Numbered from the stretch's first letter, positions 41,244 through 50,499 are shown. The stretch is 64,000 nt of DNA from JAFGHJ01 sp964525555 (GCA_964525555.1 CAZGHN010000006.1:62001-126000), one strand, 5' to 3'. Program-made: numbers and translations. The notes: a model not told the origin generated them from the letters alone.

Positions 41244-41774
41244 CTATCTAGAAGTTTTAAGGATTTGATCTAATAACTCATTATTTGTTTTTAATTCTTC
41301 CCAAATAAGATCCGGGGAAGAGAAGCAGTCGAAAGGGTTTTTCTCATTCCATGAGATATGGTTTAAAGATAAATCTCCTTTTGGTCTAATGTAGAATCGG
41401 AATTCCCAGGTAAGTGGAGTTCCCAAATGGTAACTTATATAATATAAACGTATATATTTATTGCTGCCCGGAAGATAACTTGTGTTAATAAGGTTATATT
41501 CATAAAAATCTCCATATCGCCCATTCGGAGGTTCAATGAAAATACTGTCTAATTTAGTTCTATAATCATTTTTAGTTTTTTCTTTTGTGTCTTCATCCAA
41601 GTAATAACCAGTTTCTTCAACTATCATTCGAGCGATTTTTTCTGTTCGTTTATTTTTGAGGTCATCGAAAAATTTTACAACAAATTCATTTACTTGTTTA
41701 TCTGCTATTTGTTTATCTATTTTAGCTGTTATATATAAAGGAACGAACATAAGTATAAGAATATAAATTTTCAC
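41244..41774 (-). CDS. Secreted protein of unknown function, NTF2-like in layout
   Basis: 176 residues starting at a GTG with AAGGAGG upstream (an overlapping ATG is followed at once by a stop). Signal peptide: KIYILILMFVPLYITA. The mature part starts with a helix (QVNEFVVKFFDDLKNKRTEKIA) and continues with strands (YIRLYYISYHLG, WEFRFYIRPKGDLSLNHISW), the order seen in NTF2-like or DUF3887-type domains, but I cannot confirm a family. It is a single gene enclosed by the 142-base direct repeats C and D. Confidence 0.68.
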   Translation of the reverse strand: MKIYILILMFVPLYITAKIDKQIADKQVNEFVVKFFDDLKNKRTEKIARMIVEETGYYLDEDTKEKTKNDYRTKLDSIFIEPPNGRYGDFYEYNLINTSYLPGSNKYIRLYYISYHLGTPLTWEFRFYIRPKGDLSLNHISWNEKNPFDCFSSPDLIWEELKTNNELLDQILKTSR

Positions 41775-41866
41775 ATAGTCCTCCTTTTTTATTAATGAGT
41801 GTAATAAGGGGTACCGAGTCTGTCAAGATGGGTTTAATTCTCACACTGAGACACAGAGACCAAAAT

Positions 41867-42008
41867 AGGATTAGAAGCAGTGCAAGTCAGCAGTTCTGGG
41901 ATTATGGATTAAGTGGTAAGTTAAAATTTAGTCCAAAGTCCAAGGTCCTAAGTCCAAAGTCTTGAGTCAAAACTAAATCCTAAATCCCAAATCCAAACCC
42001 CTAGTATT
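41867..42008 (+). repeat. 142-base direct repeat, copy D
   Basis: Almost identical to copy C. Preceded by TCTCACACTGAGACACAGAGAC text (41840-41861). The rest of the gap to 42135 has TTCAGAATTCATAGTTC and a fragment recalling copies A and B (CCTTAATCCTGGCT, 42092-42105); no gene. Confidence 0.92.
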
Positions 42009-42135
42009 GCCACAAAGTACACAAATAAAACAAAGATTTTTTTGTTTTAATTCAGAATTCATAGTTCAAAATTATCATCGTCCTTAATCCTGGCTTAACT
42101 TCTTGCTTTTCTTCTAATTACAAAACATTCCCCCC

Positions 42136-42163
42136 TTGCTCAAAGATTCAAAAAGAATATACT
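42136..42163 (+). promoter_or_regulatory. Promoter of the lolC-parB gene series, leaderless
   Basis: TTGCTC (42136-42141), 16 bases, TATACT (42158-42163), then 6 bases to the ATG of lolC, which puts the expected transcription start on the A of the start codon. No Shine-Dalgarno sequence. The -35 is weak. Confidence 0.5.
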
Positions 42164-42169
42164 ATTTAT

Positions 42170-43396
42170 ATGGAAAAGCTGTCTAATTTCGAGTTTTTTC
42201 TTGCTAAACGTTATATACGAATTAAAAAAGGCGAAGGTTTTAGGTCTTTGATTACTCTTTTTGCTGCAGGAGGAATCTGTCTTGGAGTTGCAACTCTTTT
42301 GGTCGTTTTATCCGTAATGAATGGTATGCAATCCGATCTTAAGCATAAGGTTCTTGGAGCGAGCGCTCCTTTAACGGTTTTAACTATTAATCAGGAAAAT
42401 ATAAAAGATTGGGAAAAGATTGCGGGCGACTTAAAAGAAAAAATACCTGAGATTCAGAATGCTACGCCATATATTTTTGAGAAAGCTCTTCTCAGATATG
42501 ATAAAAGAACCGATGGAGCTATAATAAGAGGAGTAGATCCTGTTTCTTTTGGACTTGTTTCTGATATACCTAAGAATATAGAAGTCGGTGAATTTGATCT
42601 TTCGGGTAAGAGAGTTGTTCTTGGAAATTATCTTGCCAATCGCTTGTGGGCTCATGTAGGGGATACCATAACAATTTCATCTCCTTTTACTTCTGCGCCG
42701 ACTCCCTTTGGGTTCCTTTTGCCTGCGGATGATTATATTCTGTCCGGAATATTCGATATGGGCATGTATGAATATAATGCTACACTCGCTATTATATCAG
42801 TTGATAATGCGAGAAGGCTTTTTGGTATGAATGGGGTTTCGGGTATAGATTTTACTGTTGATGACCCCTATAAGGCTCCGGAACTTTCGATTGATATCGT
42901 TGCGGAGCTTGGATATCCTTATCGGGTGATTAATTGGATGGAAAGGAATAGAACTCTTCTTAGGGCTTTAGAAATCGAGAAAAAAGTAATGTTTATAATA
43001 TTAACTTTAATAATAATTGTTGCTGCTTTTAATATTATTTCTTCTTTGGTTCTTATCGTTCTAGGTAGAATGCGCGAAATAGGTATACTTAAAGCGCTCG
43101 GTTCTTCTTCTTCTTCAATTACAAGAATATTTCTTGTAGATGGGCTTATCGTTGGAGGTGGTGGTGCCCTTTTTGGTGTTTTAGTCGCCTTGATACTATG
43201 TTTTCTTCTTGGCAGGTATAAGTTTATCGATTTGCCTTCCGATATATATTTTCTTACAAAATTGCCTGTGGAAATGCAGTTATTCGATTTTCTTTTGGTA
43301 TTTTTTTCTGCCATAATTTTATCTTTATTGGCAGCTTTATACCCGGCAAAGAAAGCCGCCAAACTTGACCCTGTGGAGGCGATCAGAAATGAGTGA
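42170..43396 (+). CDS. lolC: Lipoprotein-releasing ABC transporter permease (LolC/LolE family)
   Basis: 408 residues. FtsX-type permease: an N-terminal span (FAAGGICLGVATLLVVLSVMNG), a periplasmic domain (about 50-265), and three spans at the C-terminus (IILTLIIIVAAFNIISSLVLIVL; GALFGVLVALILCFLL; LLVFFSAIILSLLAALYPAKKAAKLDPVEAIR). Works with LolD to release lipoproteins from the inner membrane. A single LolC/E-type gene suggests a homodimer. The stop overlaps the lolD start (ATGAGTGA). Confidence 0.92.
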   Translation: MEKLSNFEFFLAKRYIRIKKGEGFRSLITLFAAGGICLGVATLLVVLSVMNGMQSDLKHKVLGASAPLTVLTINQENIKDWEKIAGDLKEKIPEIQNATPYIFEKALLRYDKRTDGAIIRGVDPVSFGLVSDIPKNIEVGEFDLSGKRVVLGNYLANRLWAHVGDTITISSPFTSAPTPFGFLLPADDYILSGIFDMGMYEYNATLAIISVDNARRLFGMNGVSGIDFTVDDPYKAPELSIDIVAELGYPYRVINWMERNRTLLRALEIEKKVMFIILTLIIIVAAFNIISSLVLIVLGRMREIGILKALGSSSSSITRIFLVDGLIVGGGGALFGVLVALILCFLLGRYKFIDLPSDIYFLTKLPVEMQLFDFLLVFFSAIILSLLAALYPAKKAAKLDPVEAIRNE

Positions 43397-44075
43397 GATT
43401 ATAATATCTCTAAAAGACGTAAGTAAAGGTTTTCTTTCCGGAGCCGAAGAAATATCTGTTCTAAAAAGTGTAAATTTGGAAGTATGTAGAGGAGATTTTA
43501 TAACAATAAGCGGGCCATCGGGTTCAGGTAAGAGTACGCTTCTTCATATTTTGGGAGGACTTTTGCATCCTGATGAAGGAAATGTTTTACTTGAAGGTAA
43601 ATCTTTGTATGATTATAAGGATAGAACACTTGCAAATATAAGAAATGAGAAGATAGGATTTATTTTTCAGTTTCATCACCTTCTCCTCGATTTTACAGTT
43701 GTTGAAAATTTGGCTATACCTCTTTTAATAAAAGGGGTAACTTTTAAGGAAGCTTACAAACAAGCAGAAAATTTACTTCTTCGCGTTGATCTTTCTTCCA
43801 GGATGTATGCGAAACCTAGGACGCTATCAGGTGGAGAGAGGCAGCGAGTAGCGGTTCTTCGAGCTATTATAAACAATCCTTTGCTTTTACTTGCGGATGA
43901 GCCTACTGGTGATTTGGATATGGCACATGCGGATGTGGTTTTAGATATGTTGACTCAAATCCATAAGGATAAAGGCATGACAGTTATACTTGTTAGTCAT
44001 AATCAAAGGGTTGCAAAAATGGGACAAAAAACTTATAATTTACTTAAAGGGAAATTGAAAAAGAATGAAGTGTGA
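43389..44075 (+). CDS. lolD: Lipoprotein-releasing ABC transporter ATP-binding protein LolD
   Basis: 228 residues from the ATG overlapping the lolC stop. Walker A GPSGSGKST, signature LSGGERQRVAVLRA, Walker B LLLADEPTGDLD, and H-loop LVSHNQ. The LolD/MacB-type subfamily. Overlaps mcsA by 11 bases. Confidence 0.94.
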   Translation: MSEIIISLKDVSKGFLSGAEEISVLKSVNLEVCRGDFITISGPSGSGKSTLLHILGGLLHPDEGNVLLEGKSLYDYKDRTLANIRNEKIGFIFQFHHLLLDFTVVENLAIPLLIKGVTFKEAYKQAENLLLRVDLSSRMYAKPRTLSGGERQRVAVLRAIINNPLLLLADEPTGDLDMAHADVVLDMLTQIHKDKGMTVILVSHNQRVAKMGQKTYNLLKGKLKKNEV

Positions 44076-44532
44076 TTTATGCGGAGCTAATGTAGCAAAA
44101 TATAAATATTACGAAGTGGACTCTGATAAAGTTCGGGAAATAAACATTTGTGAACAGTGTGCCAGGGAAAAGGGAGTTGACGTTAAAAATAAAGATGATG
44201 TTACGGAGATTAAAGACAAGGTGTGTCCAACTTGCGGATTGACTTTCTTTGAATATAAAAATTCTGGAAAGTTGGGATGTGTCGATTGCTATAAAGTTTT
44301 TTATGATCAGGTTAAAACTTATCTGAAAGAGTTTCAATTGGGTGTTAATCACAAAGGTAAAGAACCAGTCAGAAATACAAAAGTCCTTTCTGTTAAAAAA
44401 GAAATTTTGGAAATGAAGAAACAATTAGAAGATTATGTTGAAAGCGAGAAATTCGAAGAAGCGGTAAAGTTAAGAGATCAGATTGAAGAAAGAAAAGAAG
44501 AGCTTAAAACTATAAGGGGCAAAAATGATTGA
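44065..44532 (+). CDS. mcsA: McsA-like zinc protein with UVR motif
   Basis: 155 residues. Four CxxC zinc knuckles (CDLC, CEQC, CPTC, CVDC) and a C-terminal UVR motif (ESEKFEEAVKLRDQIEERKEEL). In Firmicutes McsA activates the arginine kinase McsB, which marks proteins for ClpCP. Here it stands in the classical order mcsA-mcsB-clpC, but with no ctsR repressor gene in front; lolD occupies that place. Confidence 0.93.
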   Translation: MKCDLCGANVAKYKYYEVDSDKVREINICEQCAREKGVDVKNKDDVTEIKDKVCPTCGLTFFEYKNSGKLGCVDCYKVFYDQVKTYLKEFQLGVNHKGKEPVRNTKVLSVKKEILEMKKQLEDYVESEKFEEAVKLRDQIEERKEELKTIRGKND

Positions 44533-45565
44533 TTCTCTTGTTACTCGTTTCCCTGCCTGGCTTAAAAGAATTGGGCCTTATTCCGAGATGATACTGTTTT
44601 CCAAAATTTCTTTATATCGTAATCTTGGAGGATATAAGTTTAACAGTAAGACAACCGAAAAGGAAAAGGAAGAAATACTAAATTTCCTCTTTGAAGGTAT
44701 ATCTACCCTTTCTTATTTTGAGAATTTTATTACTTTGAAAGATTTGAAAGAAAATGAAAAGGATTTTTTTATAGAAAGGAATTTTATAAAAAGAGAGGAG
44801 TCTAATAAATTCGGGCAACTTGGTTTGGTTATAAATGATTCTCAAAACAGTGTACTTGTATTGAATTCAGACGAGCATCTTGAAATTTCTTCGGTGTTTT
44901 CTGAATTGTCAATCAAAGAAGCTTATAATCAATGTGATGGTTTAGACGATGAACTTAACGAAGAATTTAGTTTTGCTTATGATAATGAATTAGGTTTTTT
45001 GACTTCATCAACCGATAAAGTCGGGACAGGCATGAAAATTTCCACCGTAGTTCATCTGCCGGCGCTTGTCATTACTGGTAAATTTGTGGATGTTATTGAC
45101 GATCTTGAAGATTCTCTTTTTTCAATAGAGGGAGTTTTTAACATAGGTGAAAACGTGGAAGGGAGTTATTTTAAGATAAGCAACAAATTTACTCTGGGTG
45201 TCTCAGAAGAGGAAATACTAAAATTGTTTGAGAACAAGATTAAAGCTATAATTAAAGATGAAGTTGATAGCAGAGAGTATTTAACTCAGAAAGTCGGATA
45301 TGAGACTGAAGACAAAATTTGGAGATCTTATGGTATTCTTAAGAATGCAAGAATTTTATCGGTTACCGATTTTCTTAATTTGACATCGGCTGTAAGGCTC
45401 GGGACTAGTTTAGGCATTATAAGAGATATTAGTATTGTGAATTTGAACGAATGGCTTTTTCAGGGCCTTCCCGGACACTTAAGGGTTCTAAATGAAGATG
45501 TTAGCAATGAAAAAGAAGAGAATATTCTTAGAGCCAAACTTATAAGAAATTATTTGGGAGGATAA
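44525..45565 (+). CDS. mcsB: McsB-family protein arginine kinase, active site altered
   Basis: 346 residues with the phosphagen-kinase fold of McsB: LTSSTDKVGTGMKISTVVHLPAL, KFTLGVSEEEIL, and the C-terminal part (EDKIWRSYGILKNARILSVTDFLNL, SAVRLGTSLGIIRDI). Compared with McsB as I know it, several phosphate-binding arginines are replaced: SSRIRLARN is here SKISLYRN, DHxRI is DEHLEI, and RASVM is KISTV. The protein may be a weak or inactive kinase that keeps an adaptor role. Overlaps mcsA by 8 bases; clpC follows after 4 bases. Confidence 0.87.
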   Translation: MIDSLVTRFPAWLKRIGPYSEMILFSKISLYRNLGGYKFNSKTTEKEKEEILNFLFEGISTLSYFENFITLKDLKENEKDFFIERNFIKREESNKFGQLGLVINDSQNSVLVLNSDEHLEISSVFSELSIKEAYNQCDGLDDELNEEFSFAYDNELGFLTSSTDKVGTGMKISTVVHLPALVITGKFVDVIDDLEDSLFSIEGVFNIGENVEGSYFKISNKFTLGVSEEEILKLFENKIKAIIKDEVDSREYLTQKVGYETEDKIWRSYGILKNARILSVTDFLNLTSAVRLGTSLGIIRDISIVNLNEWLFQGLPGHLRVLNEDVSNEKEENILRAKLIRNYLGG

Positions 45566-45569
45566 GAAT

Positions 45570-48020
45570 ATGTTTGGAGATGAAAAGTTTACGAAGAAAT
45601 TGATAGATGTGGTAAAATTAGCGAAAGACTTAGCTCAGGAATTCGGAGTAAAAGAAGTAACACCGGTTATTCTTTTACTTGCGATATTGAAACACGGAAA
45701 CAATATTGCGATTACCGTTATCGAAGAAGTTGGAGTAGATATTGAATTGCTTGAAAATCGTGTTTTAAGAATTGTTAGCGGAAGCGGTGAGGTTTTAATT
45801 GCAGAGCAGCCAATGGGTTTGTCAGAGGATTCCCTTAATATTCTCGAACAAGCGAAAGAAGAGGCTATGATGCTTGGCAGGCAGATAATAGGTACAGAAC
45901 ACCTTCTTCTTGCGTTGCTTAAGGCTAGGGAAGAGGCATTTATAGAAGTGTTAAAGCCAGAAGAATTGGATTACTATTTGGCTAAACAAATGCTCCTTGA
46001 TCTTTTTGATAAGGAAAGAATAAGCGATAAAAATAAAGAAAAGCCAAAATCCTCTGTTGATAGGGCGCTGGAATTTTATACGAGAGATCTTACCGAGCTT
46101 GCCAGAAAGGGAAAAATTGACCCTATCATTGGCAGGAAGGGCGAGATGGAACGGGTTATACAGACCTTATGCAGGAGAAAAAAGAATAATCCGGTCCTCG
46201 TCGGCGAGCCGGGTGTAGGAAAAACCGCTATTGTCGAAGGACTTGCTCAGAGAATTGTCTCCGGTTCCATACCTAAGATGTTACAGGGTAAGAAGATACT
46301 CTCTATGGATCTCGCTTCAGTCATTGCCGGTACAAAATATCGTGGTCAATTTGAAAAGAGATTGAAACAAATTTTAGAATCTTTGAAAGATTCTGAAAAC
46401 ATTCTTTTTATCGATGAGATGCATACAATTGTTGGGGCGGGTGCAGCTGAGGGAGCCATAGATGCTTCTAATATGTTGAAGCCAATTCTTGCAAGAGGTG
46501 AGATACAGACTATTGGAGCTACTACAACTGAGGAATACAGGAAGTATATTGAGAAGGATGGCGCTCTGGAAAGAAGATTGCAGATGATTCTTATTGACCC
46601 TCCGACTATAGATGAGACAATAGATATACTGGATGGTATTAAGCGCAAATATGAAGATTTTCATAAGGTTACTTATCCAGGTGAGGTTATTAAATCCGCA
46701 GTAAAGCTTTCCTGTCAGTATATAACAGACAGAAATCTTCCTGATAAAGCTATTGATGTTTTGGATGAGACGGGAGCTAAAGTGAGGTTAAGGGAGACAA
46801 AGGTTCCGGAAGAGATAGTAAAACTGGAGGCAGAACTCAGAGACGTAAAGGAAGAACTTATTAGGGTTAGGGAAGAGGGGAAATATGAAGTTGCGATTGA
46901 GTTACGTGACAGAAGGGATGATATTGAAAAGAAATTAGAGGAAAGTCTGGAAGATTGGGGTAGATACGAGGGACTCAAACAGGTTAATGTCACCGAAGAT
47001 GATATAAGAGAAGTAATTTCTCTTTGGACTGGAATTCCTCTTAAGCGTCTCAGAGAAGAAGAAACAGAACGGCTTCTTTCTATGGAAGATGAAATTAAAA
47101 AAAGACTTGTCGGACAGGATGAAGCGATCAGAGTTGTTTCTAAAGCAATCAGGAGAAGTAGGGCTGGTTTACGCGATTTAAGAAGGCCCTTAGGTGCTTT
47201 TCTATTTCTTGGTCCTACGGGAGTGGGAAAAACCGAATTGGCTAAGCAGCTTGCCAAATTCCTTTTTAGTACAGAAGAAGCGCTTGTTAGAATAGATATG
47301 AGTGAATATATGGAGAGGTTTAATGTCTCTAAATTGATAGGAGCTCCTCCTGGATATGTAGGGTATGATGAAGGGGGTGTTTTAACTGAAGCTGTTAGAA
47401 GAAGACCTTATTCTGTAATTCTTTTGGATGAGATAGAAAAATCTCATCCGGATGTCTATAACATTCTACTTCAGGTTTTTGATGAGGGTATGCTTACTGA
47501 CGCTTATGGTAGAAAAGTTTCTTTTAAGAATACTGTTATAATTATGACATCGAATATAGGTACAAAAGAAATAATGCGCGGGGCGCATGTTGGCTTTAAA
47601 AAACCTGATAAAAATGTTAAATACAAGGAGATGAAAGAATATCTTCTTGAAGAAATTAAAGAAAAATTCAATCCTGAATTTCTAAATAGGATTGATGAGA
47701 GTATTGTTTTTCGTTCTCTTGATAAAGATATAATGTCTTCAATAGTTGATATATTTTTCAACGAAATAAGGGAAAGAGTTGAGGAAAAAGGTTTTGAAAT
47801 TTCCCTTACGGATGAAGCAAAAGAATTTCTTATTGAAAAAGGTTTTGATCCCGAGTATGGGGCCAGGCCTTTAAAAAGAATCCTGCAAAGAAGTTTAGAA
47901 GACAAATTAGCAGAAGGGTTCTTAAAGGGAAAATGGGAAAAAGGAAATAAAATTGTTGTTTCAAGAGAGGAAAATGATTTAATTTTCTTCTCATCCCGTT
48001 CTGTAGCAGAAGTCATGTAA
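45570..48020 (+). CDS. clpC: ATP-dependent Clp protease ATPase subunit ClpC
   Basis: 816 residues. N-domain (two Clp_N repeats, about 1-150), first AAA+ module with Walker A GEPGVGKTA (about 213) and Walker B ENILFIDEMHTI, a middle coiled coil with a UVR-like segment (YEVAIELRDRRDDIEKKL), and second AAA+ module with GPTGVGKTE and YSVILLDEIEKSHPDVYN. Unfolds substrates for ClpP, probably with McsA/McsB. ClpP itself is not in the window. Confidence 0.95.
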   Translation: MFGDEKFTKKLIDVVKLAKDLAQEFGVKEVTPVILLLAILKHGNNIAITVIEEVGVDIELLENRVLRIVSGSGEVLIAEQPMGLSEDSLNILEQAKEEAMMLGRQIIGTEHLLLALLKAREEAFIEVLKPEELDYYLAKQMLLDLFDKERISDKNKEKPKSSVDRALEFYTRDLTELARKGKIDPIIGRKGEMERVIQTLCRRKKNNPVLVGEPGVGKTAIVEGLAQRIVSGSIPKMLQGKKILSMDLASVIAGTKYRGQFEKRLKQILESLKDSENILFIDEMHTIVGAGAAEGAIDASNMLKPILARGEIQTIGATTTEEYRKYIEKDGALERRLQMILIDPPTIDETIDILDGIKRKYEDFHKVTYPGEVIKSAVKLSCQYITDRNLPDKAIDVLDETGAKVRLRETKVPEEIVKLEAELRDVKEELIRVREEGKYEVAIELRDRRDDIEKKLEESLEDWGRYEGLKQVNVTEDDIREVISLWTGIPLKRLREEETERLLSMEDEIKKRLVGQDEAIRVVSKAIRRSRAGLRDLRRPLGAFLFLGPTGVGKTELAKQLAKFLFSTEEALVRIDMSEYMERFNVSKLIGAPPGYVGYDEGGVLTEAVRRRPYSVILLDEIEKSHPDVYNILLQVFDEGMLTDAYGRKVSFKNTVIIMTSNIGTKEIMRGAHVGFKKPDKNVKYKEMKEYLLEEIKEKFNPEFLNRIDESIVFRSLDKDIMSSIVDIFFNEIRERVEEKGFEISLTDEAKEFLIEKGFDPEYGARPLKRILQRSLEDKLAEGFLKGKWEKGNKIVVSREENDLIFFSSRSVAEVM

Positions 48021-48026
48021 TTTTAT

Positions 48027-48809
48027 ATGGGGAAAAGCATCTCAATCGTTAACCAGAAAGGTGGTGTAGGTAAAACAACTACTGCAGTTAATCTAGCCGC
48101 AGCACTTGCTCTATATAATCAACGCTCTCTCATAATTGATATGGACCCACAGGCAAATGCTACTAGTGGGTTGGGTTTTACAGGTGTAACCCCAACTATT
48201 TATGATGTCCTCGTGAAGGGAAGAAATCCGCAAAGTGTTATAAAAAAGACAGATGTCAAAAATCTTGATATTATTTCCTCGGATATTTCTCTTGTCGGAG
48301 CAGAGGTTGAACTTGTAGATGTCAGAGGAAGGGAAATGCAGCTAAAACGAAAGATTATGCCTCTAAAGAGGTATTATGATTTTATTTTAATTGATTCTCC
48401 GCCTTCACTTGGTTTGCTAACAGTAAATGCTCTTGTAAGCGCAGATTCTGTTTTGATCCCAATCCAGGCAGAATTTTATGCAATGGAAGGCTTAAGTAAA
48501 CTTTTAAATACCGTAAGGAGTATTCAGCGCGAGTTGAATTCAAGGCTGACTATTGAGGGTGTACTTCTTACACTATTCGATACAAGATTGAATCTTGCTC
48601 ATGATGTTACTGATGAAGTTTGTAAATATTTTGGTGATAAAGTGTATGAGGTTATAATTCCCAGGAATGTTAAATTGGCGGAAGCTCCAAGTTATGGAAA
48701 ACACATCTTTGATTATGATCTAAAATCCAGAGGGGCTGATGTTTATAGAAGATTAGCAGAAGAAGTTATGAGGAGAAATGGCAAGACGGGCGCTTGGCAA
48801 AGGATTTGA
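48027..48809 (+). CDS. parA: Chromosome partitioning ATPase ParA
   Basis: 260 residues. Deviant Walker A KGGVGKTTTAVNLA at about 10-23, DMDPQANATSGLG, IDSPPSLGLLTVNAL, and EAPSYGKHIFDYD, all typical of ParA/Soj. No DNA-binding N-terminal extension, so the chromosomal type. Begins 6 bases after clpC and overlaps parB by 32 bases. No parS-like TGTTTCACGTGAAACA site was seen in the window. Confidence 0.95.
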   Translation: MGKSISIVNQKGGVGKTTTAVNLAAALALYNQRSLIIDMDPQANATSGLGFTGVTPTIYDVLVKGRNPQSVIKKTDVKNLDIISSDISLVGAEVELVDVRGREMQLKRKIMPLKRYYDFILIDSPPSLGLLTVNALVSADSVLIPIQAEFYAMEGLSKLLNTVRSIQRELNSRLTIEGVLLTLFDTRLNLAHDVTDEVCKYFGDKVYEVIIPRNVKLAEAPSYGKHIFDYDLKSRGADVYRRLAEEVMRRNGKTGAWQRI

Positions 48810-49587
48810 TGCTCTTATTCCTACTGTAGAGGAAGATAAAATCCCGGTAGGGGAAATATTTCACTCTCCCTTACAGCCCAGAAGAAAAATAAATGAAGAG
48901 GATTTAAAGGATCTCATAGCTTCCATAAAACAGAACGGAATTTTGCAGCCTGTTTTACTGAGGAGAGTTGAAGACGGCAGGTGTGAGTTGGTTTACGGAC
49001 ACCGGCGTTTTGAGGCAGCAAAAAAGGCTGGGCTAAAAGAAATCCCTGCTGTTTTTAGAAGACTCTCTGATAGAGAAGTATTGGAGATTGCAATAATTGA
49101 GAATGTACAAAGAGAAGATTTAAATCCTATTGAAGAAGCTGATGCTTATTATAACTTGAATGTAGAATTTAATCTTACGCAGGAGGAAATTGCCGAAAGA
49201 GTTGGAAAAGCAAGAACTACAATAACCAATAAGATGAGATTGCTAACGCTACCCGAAGAGGTTAAGAAAGCTTTATACGATAATAAGATAACTGAAGGAC
49301 ATGCAAGAGCACTTCTTGCTTTAAAAGATAAGAATAGAATTTTAAAGGAACTGAATAATATAATAAAAGGTGAGAAGACAGTAAGAGAAGCAGAGAGGGC
49401 ATCCGGAGTAAAAAAGAAAAGAATAGAGTTGCCTTCTAAATATAAAGAATTAAGAGAAGAGCTTATGCATTTATTTAATACTGATGTTAAAATAAAAACA
49501 GGTAAAAAAAAGAATCAATTAATAATAGAGTTTTATTCTGATGAAGATTTGGAGAGAATATACAATTTAATAAAGGGCAAAAAATAA
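48778..49587 (+). CDS. parB: Chromosome partitioning protein ParB
   Basis: 269 residues. MARRALGKGFDALIP is the usual ParB start. CTPase/ParB domain: SPLQPRRKINEEDLKDLIASI, GRCELVYGHRRFEAAKKAG (the GHRRF-type nucleotide-binding motif) and IIENVQREDLNPIEEA. Helix-turn-helix: LTQEEIAERVGKARTTITNKMRLL. C-terminal dimer domain is short. Binds parS and loads SMC. Confidence 0.95.
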   Translation: MARRALGKGFDALIPTVEEDKIPVGEIFHSPLQPRRKINEEDLKDLIASIKQNGILQPVLLRRVEDGRCELVYGHRRFEAAKKAGLKEIPAVFRRLSDREVLEIAIIENVQREDLNPIEEADAYYNLNVEFNLTQEEIAERVGKARTTITNKMRLLTLPEEVKKALYDNKITEGHARALLALKDKNRILKELNNIIKGEKTVREAERASGVKKKRIELPSKYKELREELMHLFNTDVKIKTGKKKNQLIIEFYSDEDLERIYNLIKGKK

Positions 49588-49615
49588 AAATCAAAAAAGA
49601 TCTTAAAATACATTA

Positions 49616-49682
49616 ACCACAGAGAACACAGAGGAATTAATTGTGATAAAAAAGAGAGAAACACCGGGAACACAGAGAAAAA
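49616..49682. repeat. ACACAGAG-type intergenic text
   Basis: ACCACAGAGAACACAGAGGAA, then AGAGAAACACCGGGAACACAGAGAAA. It separates parB from the next gene. Same family as text at 2140-2180, 7316-7336, 41840-41861, 52735-52766, 55149-55202 and 57837-57912. Confidence 0.6.
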
Positions 49683-49720
49683 ACAAAAAGTTAATTAGTA
49701 ATATTATGATAGGTTAGGTG

Positions 49721-50497
49721 ATGGGTATGAGGAAGTATACGATACAATTTATTCCTGAAAATGGTGATGTTAAAGAAATTCATCTATCTGGGAAAGTTAT
49801 TGTTGTGCTTGGTATTGTTTCTTTTTTGATAATAGCTACCATTCTATATTTTTCTATAAATATTGGAAGATTGGCAGTAAATAAAATGGAATATAGTTTA
49901 TTGAAGAATAGAGTTGCTAATCTTGAAAATAGAGGTCTGGAAATAGAGAAATTGAACAATAGAATAAAAAAATTCTATGATATTGCCGATAAATTGAATA
50001 AAGCACTCGGTCTTGAAATTTCTCTTGAGGAGTTTTATAAGGCGGAGGAGGAGAAATTTACCTCAATAGAATCTTATAAGACAGATGAAATCGGCTCGTT
50101 AAAGGATGAAGCAGAGCGTTTACAGGATTTTGTGCCTAACATACTACCCACAGAAGAAGGATGGATAAGTAAAAGATTTTCTACGGACCATAAAGCAATA
50201 GATATATCTTTAAAAGAAGGTACATCTATTTATTCTACTATGGAGGGTTCTGTTACTTTTGTGGGTGATAGAGAATATCTTGGATTAACGTTAGAAATAA
50301 ATAATGATGAGGGTTTTGCAATAAGGTTAAGTCATCTAAGTGAAGTTTTAGTTAAAAATGGACAAGAGGTCAAGAAAAACCAGCTGGTTGCTCTTTCTGG
50401 AAATACCGGAAGAAGTGATGCTCCTCATCTACACTATGGTTTACAAATGCAAGGGAAATGGGTTGACCCAATTAATTATTTACTTATTAGGAGGTAA
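49721..50497 (+). CDS. M23-family peptidase (murein endopeptidase)
   Basis: 258 residues; start taken at the ATG at 49721, though GTG at 49718 or ATG at 49727 are possible. N-terminal basic stretch and one membrane span (VIVVLGIVSFLIIATILYFSI), a coiled coil (about 60-100), and a C-terminal LytM domain with zinc ligands in HKAIDI and HLHYGL. Followed after 2 bases by a bactofilin gene, a common pairing in which the scaffold positions the peptidase to shape cells. Confidence 0.9.
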   Translation: MGMRKYTIQFIPENGDVKEIHLSGKVIVVLGIVSFLIIATILYFSINIGRLAVNKMEYSLLKNRVANLENRGLEIEKLNNRIKKFYDIADKLNKALGLEISLEEFYKAEEEKFTSIESYKTDEIGSLKDEAERLQDFVPNILPTEEGWISKRFSTDHKAIDISLKEGTSIYSTMEGSVTFVGDREYLGLTLEINNDEGFAIRLSHLSEVLVKNGQEVKKNQLVALSGNTGRSDAPHLHYGLQMQGKWVDPINYLLIRR

Positions 50498-50499
50498 AT

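Noticed and set aside
48027..49717. parS or replication origin near parAB
   Set aside because: No TGTTTCACGTGAAACA-like site, no DnaA-box cluster, and neither dnaA nor gidAB is present.
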